The translations under genes and the position numbers were made by a program. The notes beneath the pieces were generated by a model. It ran no database searches and was not told the DNA's origin. It saw only the letters and a program-made list of their open reading frames with translations. 64,000 bases of DNA from positions 10,794,405 through 10,858,404 of the forward strand of contig CM064571.1 in the NCBI GenBank assembly GCA_032716605.1, given 5' to 3'. Below, piece after piece: positions 1 through 11,001 of the stretch (its first letter is position 1; the number at the start of each line of letters is the position of its first letter). The stretch is from Paralithodes platypus. Taxonomy: Eukaryota > Arthropoda > Malacostraca > Decapoda > Lithodidae.

Positions 1-3000
1 GAGGCTGTCCTGAGAGCATACGAACTACAACCAGAGACGTACAGGTTGAAGTTCCGGGGTGTTACCAAGGGTCGGGAGAGCACCTTTTTGGAACATGCCC
101 GGGAGCTGTCCGATGCTTTTGGGAATTGGCTGAGGTCGGAGAAAGCTACTACGTTTGACGACATTAAACAGTTGGTGCTTTTAGAGCAGTTTTTCAAATG
201 CACGGGCGGCGACCTGACGTTAAACCTGAAAGAAAAGCAACCAAAAACTCTACAGGAGGCAGCTGAGATGGCTGACCTCCGGCTATCACTAATTCGTGGG
301 TGCGGGTCTGCCCAGCGTAGTGAGGCAGGTAGCAAGGGGCGTGATACCCCACCCCCCCGAGTTAGTGGTATACCTTATGCAAACAAGTACAAGAGCCATG
401 ATACCAAGACTGACCACAAGACTAGCACCGTCCCGTTTAAGAAGGGGCCCGGCCCTTCCCAGTACCAAGGGAAGCCCAAAGGGGAGTTGGAGTGTTATCA
501 TTGTCATAAAAAGGGGCACTTTGCAAGAGTCTGTCCTAGCAAATCACCTACAGCAGCTGTGTCTTTGGCCTGCAACATTGGTGTGTCTCCGAAGTCATCT
601 GAGTTTGCCCGGGGCAGTTCGTCAGAGGCTGAGGCACAGCCAATGCAGAAGCACCTGGGAGGCTCGAACCCTGCTCAGGATGTTTTTTGCGACCATAGAG
701 GGCGGGGTTGCGTGATGTGGGCGGGGCGCAAGCATGGAGTAGAGGTCTTGCGTGATACAGGTGCTTCCCAGACTCTGATGAAAAACTTGACTGGCTACCC
801 TATAAACGCGGCTCGGGTGGTAGTGGTGCAGGGTATTAATGCAACTCGGTCATACCCGCTGGTGCAGTTGGAGTTGGAGGTGGATGGTGTGGCACGTGAA
901 TTGGATGTCAGGATTGTGGAGAAACTGCCAGTGGAGGGCGTCGACCTTCTTCTCGGCAACGACTTTGCAATGCCCGCTTCTGAGGGTCTACCCTTAGTCG
1001 TTGCCGAGAGGCCGGCCGACGTGAGTAGGGAAGAGCAAGAGTGGGTCGAGCGGTGCCAGACACAACCCATGGCGTGTGTTGTCACCCGAGCTCGGGCAGC
1101 TAAAGTGTCACAGCCTAGTCCTCCGTCTTCAGACCAGCGGAGGAACGATCAACAGGAGGAGGCTAAAGCTGGAGTTGGTTTTAAGAGTTTTGACTCGGCG
1201 GCTCTCCTGGGTGATTCAGTATTAGAACCATTACTTAATTCTGGAGTAGCCCCTGGGCCTGTCATCGAGAGTGACGAGGCTGGGCATGACGAGTCTCCAC
1301 GACAGCAACGTTATGTACATCGAGAGAGACAGAGGGAGCAGCCCAGTATCGGGGAAGGTCATGCATTGCTCCGGGAGCAGTTAGATCGCTTGGCACCCTC
1401 AGATATACGTCGGTTGCAACTAGAGGACCCTGAGCTCCAAACGTGTGCTAATGGAGCTGTAGAGCTCGACGAGGACGGCGATGCACAGCCAGGAGATTTT
1501 TTTTATTTAGAAGGCATCCTCTATAGGCGTTTTCAAGACCCTAAACGTAGTTGGCAAGAGGGGTCCGGAGTAGTGGACCCGTTGGTGGTGCCACGGGAGT
1601 GCAGGGATAGCCTACTGAGGTTGGCGCATGACATACCACTGGCAGGACATCTAGGGGTGAGAAAAACGGTGGCGGCTTTAGAAAAATTGTTTTGGTGGCC
1701 GGGGTTGAAGGGGCAGGTGGTAACCTGGATAGCAAGGTGTCATACGTGCCAGAGGGTTGGAAAACCTAACCAAACAATTCCGAGAGCCCCGTTGCACCCC
1801 ATTCCTGTCAGTGGACCGCCCTTCAGTAAGGTCATCATTGATATGGTCGGACCCCTACCCCCTACTAGTGCCGGTAATAAATTTCTATTAACTATCATGG
1901 ATGTGGCCACTCGTTATCCTGATGCATATCCAATGAGAAATGGCACGGCGAAAACTGTTTTCCGGAACCTGCTCTTGTATTGCTCGCGGTATGGTTACCC
2001 GCAAGAGGTGCAATCGGACCAAGGTTCTAATTTTACATCTAATCTGTTCAAACAAACTATGATTCAGCATGGCATCAGCACTGTCGTCTCTTCTGCGTAT
2101 CACCCGGAGAGTCAAGGGGTGTTGGAGAGGTGGCACGCCATGCTGAAAAGCATGCTTCGATGTTACTGCGCAGAGAACGGAAAGGATTGGGACCTTGGTC
2201 TGCCGTATGTTTTGTTCGCGGCAAGAGAAGTACCTGGAGAGAGTCTCGGTTTCAGTCCGAATGAGCTTGTTTTCGGGCATCAGGTGAGGGGCCCTCTCCA
2301 CATGGTGAAGGAGATTTGGGAGGGTACCGCTAAGCCATGTTCTATGTTGAGATACGTCCTCGAGAGCAGAGAGAGAATGCTTAGAAGTCTGGAGCTGGCC
2401 GGGCGTAATTTGGTGAGTTCGCAGGCCCGTATGAAGGACAGGTACGATACTAAGGCGAAACTCCGGGAGTTTCAGGTAGATCAAGAGGTGTTGGTCCTGT
2501 TGCCTTTGTCAGGTCATCCTCTGGCTGCCAAGTACGCTGGGCCTTATCGGGTGGTGTCAAAGATCTCCGATCTAGATTACCTCGTTGCCACTCCAGACCG
2601 GAAGAAGCGTAACCAACTATGCCACATTAATTTGTTGAAGGAGTATGTGAGGCGCCCACCTGAGTCACTAGCTGTCCCTGTGTTGACCTGCTGCGGTCAT
2701 GGTGGAGAAGGAGAGGGGGGCAGCAATGATCAGGTGGATGATAACTGGGATTGTCATGTCTCGGCTGATCAGTGGGCGGGGAATTCGAGCCAATGTGCGC
2801 ATGATGCTCTGGCGCACCTGCCGGAGGAACAGCAGGTGGCAGTGCAGCGCCTGTTCGATTCATACCCCACTGTATTTGCCGAGCACCCAGGCCTCACTAC
2901 TCAAGCGGTGCATGACGTCGATGTAGGAGAGCACCCCCCTTCAAGTCGATACCTTATCGGGTGCCACCCATTAAACTCCCAGCGCTCAGGGATGAGCTGG

Positions 3001-3024
3001 AGTATATACTGGCGAGAGGCTTGA
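1..3024 (+). pseudogene. gag-protease-integrase part of Gmr1-like copy 1
   Basis: The frame is open from the window edge, so the start lies outside. Positions 1-290 encode an alpha-helical capsid segment resembling a SCAN domain (LLEQFF around 180-195). A CCHC zinc knuckle lies at 493-534 (CYHCHKKGHFARVC). The aspartic protease motif DTGAS starts at 754. An H2C2 integrase finger lies at about 1621-1755. The integrase core follows, with D near 1843, the D of QSDQG near 2017 and E of the ESQG..E stretch near 2125. A GPY/F-like patch (AGPYRVV) lies near 2535. Near 2940-2950 a one-base indel in a C-run shifts the frame, so the last 25 or so residues to the stop at 3024 are out of frame and the RT domain continues in another frame. 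Comparison with the second copy supports an indel rather than a programmed shift. Confidence 0.85.
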
Positions 3025-4178
3025 TCGAGAAGGGGGCAGTACGGTGGACTTCTCCTGTCACTCTGCAGCCCAAACCTGATGGAAAAGTTCGGTTCTGCAT
3101 TGACTTTAGGCGGTTGAACGGGTTGACCCCCACCAATGCATATCCTCTTCCCCGGGTGGATGACAGTGTGGATAAGATCGGGAAAGCAAGGTACTTGACC
3201 AAGGTAGACCTCGTCAAAGGCTACTGGCAAGTACCACTGTCTGAGCGGGCTAAAGAGGTGTGCGGGATTGTGGTGGATGGCAGTACTTACCGTTGCAACG
3301 TGATGCCATATGGTCTGAAAAATGCACCGGCCACTTTCCAGAGCTTAATGAACGACATCGTAGCAGACATCCCAAACTGTACTGTCTACCTTGATGACGT
3401 GATCATTTATGACAACGATTTCCAAAGTCACTGTGAGCACATAGAAGCCATATTTAGTCAACTTAGTAAAGCAGGCTTGGTGGTTAATCTGGGCAAGTGT
3501 GACTTTGTGCAAGCCACGATGCAGTATCTGGGGTTTGTGGTTGGGTTAGGGCAGGTGAGCCCGCCCCAACAGAAGATACAGGCTATCGACTTGTTCCCCA
3601 GGCCGACCACCAAGCGGCAGATCATGAGATTTTTGGGCATAAGAGGCTATTCTACTGTGTTAGCTCCTTTGACAGATCTACTAGCCAAAGATAAAAAGTT
3701 CCGCTGGGCACCTGAGTGTGAGCAGGCGTTTCGAGTAGTTAAACACCTTTTATGCACTCACCCTATCCTCAGGGCCCCGGACTTTGAACGACCATTTCCG
3801 TTGGCGACTGATGCCAGCAGAGTAGGGGCTGGTGCCGTACTTTTGCAGACAGACGAGGAAGGTCTTGAGCATCCAGTCAGTTTCTTTTCAAAGAAATTTA
3901 ATTCAGCACAGAAAAACTATTCGGTTGTTGAAAAGGAACTGCTGGCAATCGTGTTAGCGCTCAGACACTTTGAGGTCTATGTTCCTGCCTATGGGCTAGT
4001 CATGGTAGTGTATACTGACCACCACCCGCTTAAATTCCTCAATCAATTCCACAACCGGAATATGAGGCTGACCAGATGGTCGCTCATGTTGCAAGAGTAC
4101 AACTTAGACATTCGCCATATTGCCGGTTGTGAGAATGTGATTGCGGACTGCTTGTCGCGGGTGGAGGATCCGGGGTAG
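2951..4178 (+). pseudogene. reverse transcriptase-RNase H part of Gmr1-like copy 1
   Basis: This frame carries the Ty3/gypsy reverse transcriptase (FCIDFRRLN near 3096, DLVKGYWQV near 3208, the YLDD active site near 3388) and RNase H (ATDAS near 3808, YTDHHPLK near 4011), ending at the stop at 4178. It lacks its own start and would be read as a continuation of the upstream polyprotein. Relative to the copy at 23273-25543 it has lost about nine residues after the FLG motif near 3645, removing the YYRRF segment conserved in gypsy elements. The loss keeps the frame but probably disables the enzyme. Confidence 0.85.
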
Positions 4179-4634
4179 GCTACCACAGTATGTTGGTATA
4201 GCCTCCTGTCTTGGCTCGCGGTGTATTTTTGCGCTGGTGCTTGTTGGCTCGCGTGTGTAGCATCAGCGTAGGGTCGCAGGGTACATCTATAGTAGCCGCC
4301 AAAAACAACATTAAAATAAAATATGAAAAATTAAATAAAAACTCTTTCTTTTTGATAATTAATTTTAAGATAATATTGTAGCTGAGTACTGAGTGCAGAT
4401 GATTTTCCCTCAGTAGGCTGTGCTTCTTAAAGCTCGCTCTGGGAGCACAATGTTATGAATTAATATATTATATTTGGGAAGGGTGATAAGATTTGTTTAT
4501 CTAAAAATGTTGTTGTATTTTTTTTGAGGAGACTGAGCTTGCATTCCATGAGTGGCAGAGTGGTTAGGAGTGGCAGATTCTAGCGACATTCTGCCAGTTC
4601 AGATATGGGCTCATGGTTGAGTGTCCCATATCTT

Positions 4635-4642
4635 GGGGGGGG
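4635..4642 (+). other. polypurine tract of Gmr1-like copy 1
   Basis: A run of eight G directly precedes TGTGACGCC, the start of the 3' LTR. The second copy has the same arrangement (nine G on its sense strand, then TGTGAAGCC), which fixes the LTR start here. The tract would prime plus-strand DNA synthesis. Confidence 0.75.
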
Positions 4643-6320
4643 TGTGACGCCTCCCGGCGTTAGCAGAATGGTTGCGTGGGGCATTGCAGCTCGCTAGCGC
4701 TCGCCAGGATGGGGGGATGGGCTACAGTTGTCCTAGAATGATCTGCTTTATTTAATTAGTGTCGTGTTGCCACAGACAGTCTAGAAATGGTCTTTGTTTT
4801 GGTCTGTGACCGCGCTTTATATTTTATATTCTCTATAATATAAATGTTGCTTGTGTGGGAGGCGAGCGAGAGAGGGTGAGGGAGTACACCTGGCAGCGGG
4901 GTGAGCTATGACGCGGCTCGCTTGGGCGCTGACGGCGTTGGCGGCCGGGTGGTCAACTAGTCCCTTCCCGTCGCGGCCTCGTGTTCTTTACCAGCTCAGA
5001 GCTTGCCTGACATGCGTATCGCCTACATCCTTTGCAATTCTGTCCCCCATACTCGCCACTTTGCATACTATTTCTCTCTCTCGACTTCTCCTTTCTCATT
5101 CTCTAATCTTTATTAAACTCAACATCCCTTCTGGTTTCAGCATAGACGTTCACCGTCGACCAGTCGTATTGTACGCGAAGCTCTCAGATATTTCCATGTA
5201 TTAGGTTAAGGAGGTATTATGCTTTATTGAGGTTTTGAGAGACGGACTTTTCCGTATGTGTCCTCTCTCGGGAAGGTTGTAGACTGGTATATGTCTCCCT
5301 GGCAAGGTGTTGAGTGATTCTTCTTGGTTATCTAAAGCTAGACTAGGGGTAAGGTTACTGTGTCGTTTTCTCCGATGTGTGCAGTGTTAGCTAAGCCCTG
5401 CACGACATCGACAGGTACTGTGGGAGCCTAAGTTGTCTTCGGCTGGGTTTACTTTGCGAGCACAACGCTGTGGTGTGAGAGGGCCATAGCCTATCCCTCA
5501 CAACATAGTGCTGCCTCTTTGTGTTAACTTCTGAGGGATCGCCAGGATAGAGCTAGGTACTAGAGACCTAGATTTATCAAGAGAGCATCCCCGTCATATA
5601 ACGTAATCTTCATTATACCACCTTCGGACAACGTTAGGCTACGAGCCGCATGCTCGCCCATTGTTGCCCTGCATTGATACCCCAGCTAGACTTTATTAAC
5701 TGAGCAGACACTGGTTAGAGATAAGCCCCATTATTATATGTATGCAGCATTATTATTCATTGCACTTTTGAGCCGAGGTTGTTGTTGAGTTGCACAACCC
5801 TAGTAGGCTGTTGCGTTGTGTCACGAAGCATTTCTTTAGTTGTCGAGCATTACTACCTTTGCGCAGTCTTTATTATTCGCCTGCCTATTATTACTATATG
5901 TCCTAGCATTTATTGTGACCCGTATTCTGCATTATAATTGTTCAAGATTCTTTACGAACATCTTCCCAGCATCAGACTTATTTCAGAAGTTTCCAGTTGA
6001 TGTTGCAGGACTAGCATTGCACTTTCTTTAATACAGGAGTGCCAGTTATTTGAGTATCTACCGTAACGTTAATTAATCACGTTAACTATCTTTTCTTTGT
6101 GTAACATAATCGAGTAATCTTTTACTGTTTGAGAATAGGCTGTTTCATCGAGCCAATTTCATTGGCCTTCCCAATCAAACTAAACAGAAAAAGAAAAAAA
6201 AAATCATAAAAGGGACTTGAATTATCGCAGAGAGGCTCCAGTCCTGACGTTGTTCTTGACTAACAGTGTGCTGGCTTAATAATCCAATAGGGTTGATAGC
6301 CTCTGAAGTCCTATTTTAAC
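4643..6320 (+). repeat. 3' LTR of Gmr1-like copy 1
   Basis: This stretch aligns in patches with the LTRs at 21134-22901 and 28521-30295 read on the minus strand. Shared pieces include the segment around 5580-5760 (GGCTACGAGCCGC, CAGCTAGACTTTATT, TATGTATGCAGCATT), GTTGAGTTGCACAA near 5785 and CACTTTCTTTAATA near 6020. It has diverged much more than the two LTRs of copy 2 have from each other. The 3' boundary is uncertain by roughly 100 bases. No gene is seen in it; short frames at 4908-5204 and 5840-6031 fall within LTR sequence. Confidence 0.7.
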
Positions 6321-6561
6321 TAACTTGCCATACGTATATTATAAAGTGAAAATTGCAGTATTTACTTTTGATTATTGATAACATCTCGATTCGAGAGAGT
6401 TATTCTGTGTGTAAATAAAAAGTTGTCTTGTATTATTTCTATAACTCACCTTGTATTTGTATTGCATATGTGTAATGAACAACTGATTTCTCCCATGATT
6501 ATGGCGGAGATAATGAGTATAGGAGCTCTTTAAATATATCGGTAAAATAAGGCAGATTAAT

Positions 6562-6610
6562 ACACACTCACACACACACATATATATATACATATATATA
6601 TATATATATT
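6562..6610. repeat. (CA)n/(TA)n simple repeat
   Basis: A CA-rich run passes into a TA run immediately left of the tRNA-like palindrome. Confidence 0.9.
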
Positions 6611-6646
6611 GAGAATATATCACAAATACACGTGAGCCACTAAATG

Positions 6647-6811
6647 TTTCTAGTCTCTCAGTGGGGATCGAACCATCGACCATCAGGATGATAGCCGACG
6701 CTTTAATCAATTACACCACGGCAGTGTCTTTTAGACTGCCGTGGTGTAATTGATTAAAGCGTCGGCTATCATCCTGATGGTCGATGGTTCGATCCCCACT
6801 GAGAGACTAGA

Positions 6812-6813
<2 letters not shown>
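6647..6813. repeat. Perfect palindrome of two head-to-head tRNA-like units
   Basis: Two arms of 79 bases (6647-6725 and 6735-6813) are exact reverse complements around a 9-base spacer. Each arm reads outward from the centre as a tRNA-like unit with an A-box-like GTGGTGTAATTGATTAAAGC and a B-box GGTTCGATCCCC. They are more likely tRNA-derived SINE heads than working tRNA genes, since the acceptor stem does not pair. TA repeats lie on both sides. Confidence 0.85.

Positions 6814-6851
<38 letters not shown>
6814..6851. repeat. (TA)n(GA)n simple repeat
   Basis: A TA run followed by a GA run abuts the right arm of the palindrome and precedes the LINE fragment. Confidence 0.9.
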
Positions 6852-6852
<1 letters not shown>

Positions 6853-7446
6853 TGAAGAATAACAGAAGAGCCAGGTATTATCGTAGCATATCTAGGCGAG
6901 AATATGTGAGTCAGGTACAAGGGGAGATAGAAGGGCAGGAAGACCCCCATTGAGATGGAGAGACTGTGTAAGAAAGGCTTTGGATGATAGAGGAATGACT
7001 ATAGATCAGGCAGGGGAAGTGGTGGCGGACAGGAGTGAATGGAGAATGCTTGTGAATAGTTGAGTGAACACGTGGTCATTTGGAGTAAGGGGTCGGGCGC
7101 AAGTTGGACTAGATAATAGTCCATCAGGCGCCTGGCCCGGGGAGACGATTAATGAAGGGTGTGCCTGGAAGTGTGGTGGGAGGCTAGTGGCTTTGGCTCC
7201 GCTGCATGTCTGCCTGCCGAGATCGGAACCTCTCCGGGTGGTCAGGGGCCGGGGGAGTGCTGGAGCGACCTTGGTAACCCTGGTCTCTGGGTCTTCTCCT
7301 GGGTGACCTGGATGTGTGAGAGTTTGTGTTTTTTATCTGTGTTTATTTTTGTTTTATGTTTTTTGTGTTTTCCCTGTTCTTGCTCTGTCTTGAGTCGGCT
7401 ACCCCCAAAATGGGGATTGGGCCTGAGCATATAGATAGATAGATAG
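6853..7446 (+). mobile_element. LINE 3' end fragment with (TAGA)n tail
   Basis: The first 200 bases encode a broken C-terminal piece typical of RTE-like LINE proteins (GEIEGQEDPH, then a charged DCVRKALDDRGM-type segment in another frame). A G-rich 3' untranslated region follows and ends in AAAATGGGGATTGGGCCTGA plus a TAGA repeat at 7431-7449. The same terminal sequence appears on the minus strand at 60129-60185. The fragment is strongly 5'-truncated and has several stops. Apparent open frames between 7064 and 7535 are the untranslated region. Confidence 0.65.
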
Positions 7447-7676
7447 ATACTAGGCGTCAACACGGAAATGGAGAGTAAGACGGCGGAAGTAATATGATAT
7501 CCACACGTTTGTCTGGCGAGGAAATAAAAACACACCTCGTATAAAAGTAACTTCTAGGTTTTTACTACAGCGCATAATATGACATCCTTGACTCCAAGTG
7601 GCATTTAGAGCTTTAGAAAATCGTCTGAGTATAGATTTCAGGTACTGTACAACTTATTATTTTACGAAGAACGTAG

Positions 7677-7770
7677 TGTCGGCCAAATAAATGATAATGC
7701 GTCTCCAAGTATATTTCGATCAATAATTGGTATAGGCACTATCTAAACATTAATTAATTCATTGTTTCGA
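7677..7770. repeat. Dispersed repeat shared with the window end
   Basis: CGGCCAAATAA and the following bases, including TTCGATCAATAATTGGTAT, recur in diverged form at 63908-64000 in the same orientation. The family is not identified. Confidence 0.6.
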
Positions 7771-7921
7771 GTAAACATATACAAACATGTTTGTATCTTT
7801 ACACACCCTATTCAACATCTGACAAACATTAATACAGCACACAACGAGCAAAACGTAACGACAGCGGCGACACGACTATTTGGCAAACCGTACAATCACC
7901 TGCAGTGAAAGGTGGTGCCAT

Positions 7922-8131
7922 AGACTACAGTAGATCTGGACTGGACACGAAAATGGAACTTTGCAGTATGGGGCCCAAAATCGGAAAACGAACACCCAAG
8001 TTCGAACCTCAAACTGCGAAAATTTGATATTTTCATGGTTTCGAGGTTCGAACATGGGGGTTCGTTCTCCGATTTTGGGTCCCTTACTGCAAAGTTCCAT
8101 TTTCATGTCCAGTCTAGATCTACTGTAGTCA
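7922..8131. repeat. Foldback (inverted-repeat) element
   Basis: The left arm (7922-8010) begins GACTACAGTAGATCT and the right arm (8044-8131) ends AGATCTACTGTAGTC. The arms are imperfect reverse complements around a spacer of about 30 bases. It has no coding capacity and no clear target duplication, so it is a candidate foldback MITE. Confidence 0.65.
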
Positions 8132-8182
8132 ATGGTGGGTACACACGAACAATTGTGACAAGCTTGATAGAGGTCTAGCGAT

Positions 8183-8184
8183 AA

Positions 8185-8214
<30 letters not shown>
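8183..8214. repeat. (TA)n simple repeat
   Basis: An uninterrupted TA run. Confidence 0.95.
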
Positions 8215-8216
<2 letters not shown>

Positions 8217-8269
8217 TTCATCACCAGACCTTTATTATCAAGCTTATACAAAAAAAAACCCTAGACCCC

Positions 8270-8770
8270 AGTAAAGTTACAATTGTACATTTTTCGGTAC
8301 AAAAATGCCCTCCTAGAATTACAAACTCGCTAACGCTCGCCAGGCAAAAATCGACACCTAAATGGTACGAGATGTCTTTATGTTGACACACATCATTATT
8401 TGGGTGAAAGGTCTTAAAATTGCCAAGCTAATGAAACGAAAGTCTTAAAATCTCAAAGCTAATGAGACTAAACATGAGAGGGGGAGTGGGGTTGAGAGGG
8501 GGGGGGGGGGGCGACTACCACCCCTTAAACACACACAAGTCATTGTGTTCCCTCAATCACTGTTAAGGCGGGTCACCGGCTTTTTTTTCCATCTTTCTCT
8601 CCTTTTCTCTTTTTCCCTGTCTTGTATCCATTCAGCCCCATTCAGCCAACTTTTTTGTAGACGTTTATCCCCATCCACGTGTCGATTTCTTCCTGGCGAG
8701 CGATAGCTAGCCAGCATTGTATGGAGAAATCCGGCTTTGCCGGAGAAATTTTTCTGTCGAAAAATTTACA
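8270..8770. repeat. Dispersed repeat with inverted ends
   Basis: The left part (TTGTACATTTTTCGGTA, then CGCTAACGCTCGCCAGG) and the right part (CTGGCGAGCGATAGC, then GAAAAATTTACAAATTT) are loose inverted copies. A third copy of the same sequence occurs at 59650-59800. It is probably a non-autonomous DNA element; its family and exact ends are not identifiable. A 13-base G-run sits inside at about 8499-8511. Confidence 0.5.
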
Positions 8771-8809
8771 AATTTAGCTTGCTGTAAAAATAAGAATAAA
8801 ACAAATATA

Positions 8810-8810
8810 A

Positions 8811-8850
<40 letters not shown>

Positions 8851-8864
8851 TATATATATACCGG

Positions 8865-8902
<38 letters not shown>
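8810..8902. repeat. (TA)n simple repeat
   Basis: Long TA-rich runs interrupted once by ACCGG near 8860. Small open frames across this interval are repeat artefacts. Confidence 0.95.
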
Positions 8903-8903
<1 letters not shown>

Positions 8904-10295
8904 TTGACACCTGGATGGGGGTAAACGTCTTAAAACAGTAGGCTGAATGGGACCGAATGGATACAAGCCAAAAAGACGGTTCGCAGACATTCTCGATTAT
9001 TATTTGTGTAAAATCTAGAGAAAGGACCATGAACTCGACGCTTGTACGATGTGAAACAAATATACTGATGAAAAGGCTACTGTAAACACATGACGACGTC
9101 AGGGAAAATTGTATCGTTACTTGAAATTAAACAGTTTAAGAGTAAGGTACTTCTTAAAATACTGTATAGTTTGTGTAACTTATTGATCAAGTAACTGTAA
9201 CAAAATAGGTACACAATTTAAGAGTTATAATTTGAACGCATTTTTAGAAAGCTTAATTATATTTCACTCTTTCTGAACACGTTGTATTCAATATGCGTAT
9301 CACAGGTATGAGAACATAAATTGAATTAAAGTTTTTAGATGAATATGCAAAACTATTACTGCACACCGTATGTGCGCCAGGTTTGCTACGGAGTTTTGTA
9401 TTAGAAGTTGAACGCACATTTTGCAGTATACTATAATATCTACCCTGTAAAAACTGAACACTTAATTGTTGTTATAATTGTCATGCCATTATGTTCAAAG
9501 TAATAGCAAAGCTACAATCTACTGAATACACTGTATTTACCAAATGTTAGTTATAGCTTCAACATACATGGAGTGATTTTGCTGGGTTGAGCGTACTGTA
9601 CAGTCAATTCCTGAACACTGCAAAACTTAGACTTCCGAAAGAAATACTTAATAACTTCAATTCCATTATCTCAACAAAACAATGGCAAAATCGAAATGTT
9701 GCCAAATCTAATTGACATGTTGGAATTCCAATCTTATGTGGAAAGAGCGATGGAGGATGTGGTTTGACGTGATGCGATAAGTTCAGGGCCCAATCCCCCC
9801 AAACAGGACTCCCTTGTCGTATTCCACGGTTTTATTACCAGTTTACAACCAAAGATTTTTTCGTCTGTGATTTTTAGTTTAGTTGGTCCAAGCTTTCATT
9901 TATTTATTTATTTCTATTCGTTAATTATGTCTTTGGTCTCTTGTTTTCCAAAATGTATAAAGTATTTTTTTGTCAGTGCCAGTACTTTCGCTACTGAAGA
10001 TACTGTAAATCTGCTTATCGTTCCTTTGTTGTTTTCAATATATAGAACATGCAAACTGAGTTTTTTATACTGTTCTCTTGATATGGTGTGGAGAACAACA
10101 CAACGTTCGTACATCTTGTGTGCCAACTGCCAGACAGTGTGGACGCAGCTGCTCCCTCTCCTTTTCCCGCCCTGCCTCGCCCCGCCCCCTTGTCCAGCTG
10201 AGTGGGTTTTAATCAAACATCAACATTAGTTTTTTTTAACTTAATGCATTGTAATCTTTCTTTAAAATTTAGAATTAGACCTTTTAACATTTGAC
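8903..10295. other. No recognisable feature
   Basis: AT-rich sequence with many stops in all frames. A 120-codon frame at 9867-10229 has no recognisable domain and is not supported as a gene. Confidence 0.6.
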
Positions 10296-10299
10296 TTAA

Positions 10300-10775
10300 C
10301 ACCTTATTGGCGGGCTAGGCGGTCTAGCGGATCGTAGTGCCCGTTTTTTTTTAACCCTAAATAGGGTTGTTTACGTGATCATTTTCATGCCTAAATAAGA
10401 CCCAGAGCGTAAAACAAGTATCTATCCCTGAAAGGTCGTAAACAGAGCTTTCCAATGACACCCGAACCATCCTTGTACGACCGCTGGTTCTCTTGCAACG
10501 ATCGTGCAACACGAGTGCAAAAACCCTGTAATTAGGTAATTTCCCTACATAATTCCCTGTGTAGCGAGTGTGAGAGGGGAGGGAAGGGTGGGAGTCACTT
10601 CAGTTGGTCCACTGCGGTGGTGGTGAGCGGTCATACAGTTGCTAGGCTCCTCACACCGCTCAGCTCTCTCTCAGCAACATTACGTGCTGAAAATGGCGCA
10701 CAACATAAGTTGTGAACCGCCACTTAGTCCAAATTTATTTCACACGACATAAGTTGCGCGCCGACAGTTAGGGGG
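10300..10775. mobile_element. TTAA-flanked non-autonomous element (diverged copy of 52225-52706)
   Basis: TTAA at 10296-10299 is followed by CACCTTATTGGCGG, and the body matches 52225-52706 over most of its length (AACCCTAAATAGGGTTGTTT, TAAGACCCAGAGCGTAAAAC). The right TTAA has decayed. TTAA target sites are the hallmark of piggyBac-type transposition; no transposase is encoded. Confidence 0.75.
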
Positions 10776-11001
10776 CAACGCTAGCAATTTTTTTTAAATA
10801 TACTCGTTTAATGTATGTTATTAATCCTGACTGGAAACTACCCCAAACTACCATGACAGGCCAAAATAACTCATTCGAGTATGGCCGAGAACACGCAAAC
10901 ACCGGAAATATTCACCCTCACATAAGGTAAAGTCTTTACTTCTAACACATTTCTTAGCCTCACACATTACCTCACATATTATTACACTTACACTCCTTGT
11001 T

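Larger units (their letters stand above)
1..6320 (+). mobile_element. Gmr1-like Ty3/gypsy LTR retrotransposon, copy 1 (5' part outside the window)
   Basis: The domains run capsid, zinc knuckle, protease, integrase, reverse transcriptase, RNase H, followed by a G-run and a long LTR. Integrase before reverse transcriptase is the order known for Gmr1-type Ty3/gypsy elements and the reverse of ordinary gypsy. A full-length relative lies at 21134-30295 on the other strand and supplies the missing 5' half for comparison. The coding region is broken by a frameshift near 2945 and a short in-frame loss near 3645. The right end is approximate because the LTR has diverged and its terminal bases are not recognisable. 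Confidence 0.85.

Noticed and set aside
2940..3024. Programmed frameshift between integrase and RT
   Set aside because: Copy 2 reads through this point in one frame, so the shift in copy 1 is best explained by an indel in a C-run.
6735..6813. Functional tRNA gene
   Set aside because: A and B boxes are present but stems do not pair well, and the unit is duplicated as a palindrome among simple repeats.
9867..10229. Possible 120-aa membrane protein
   Set aside because: Hydrophobic composition follows from T-rich DNA; no domain, context or conserved start.
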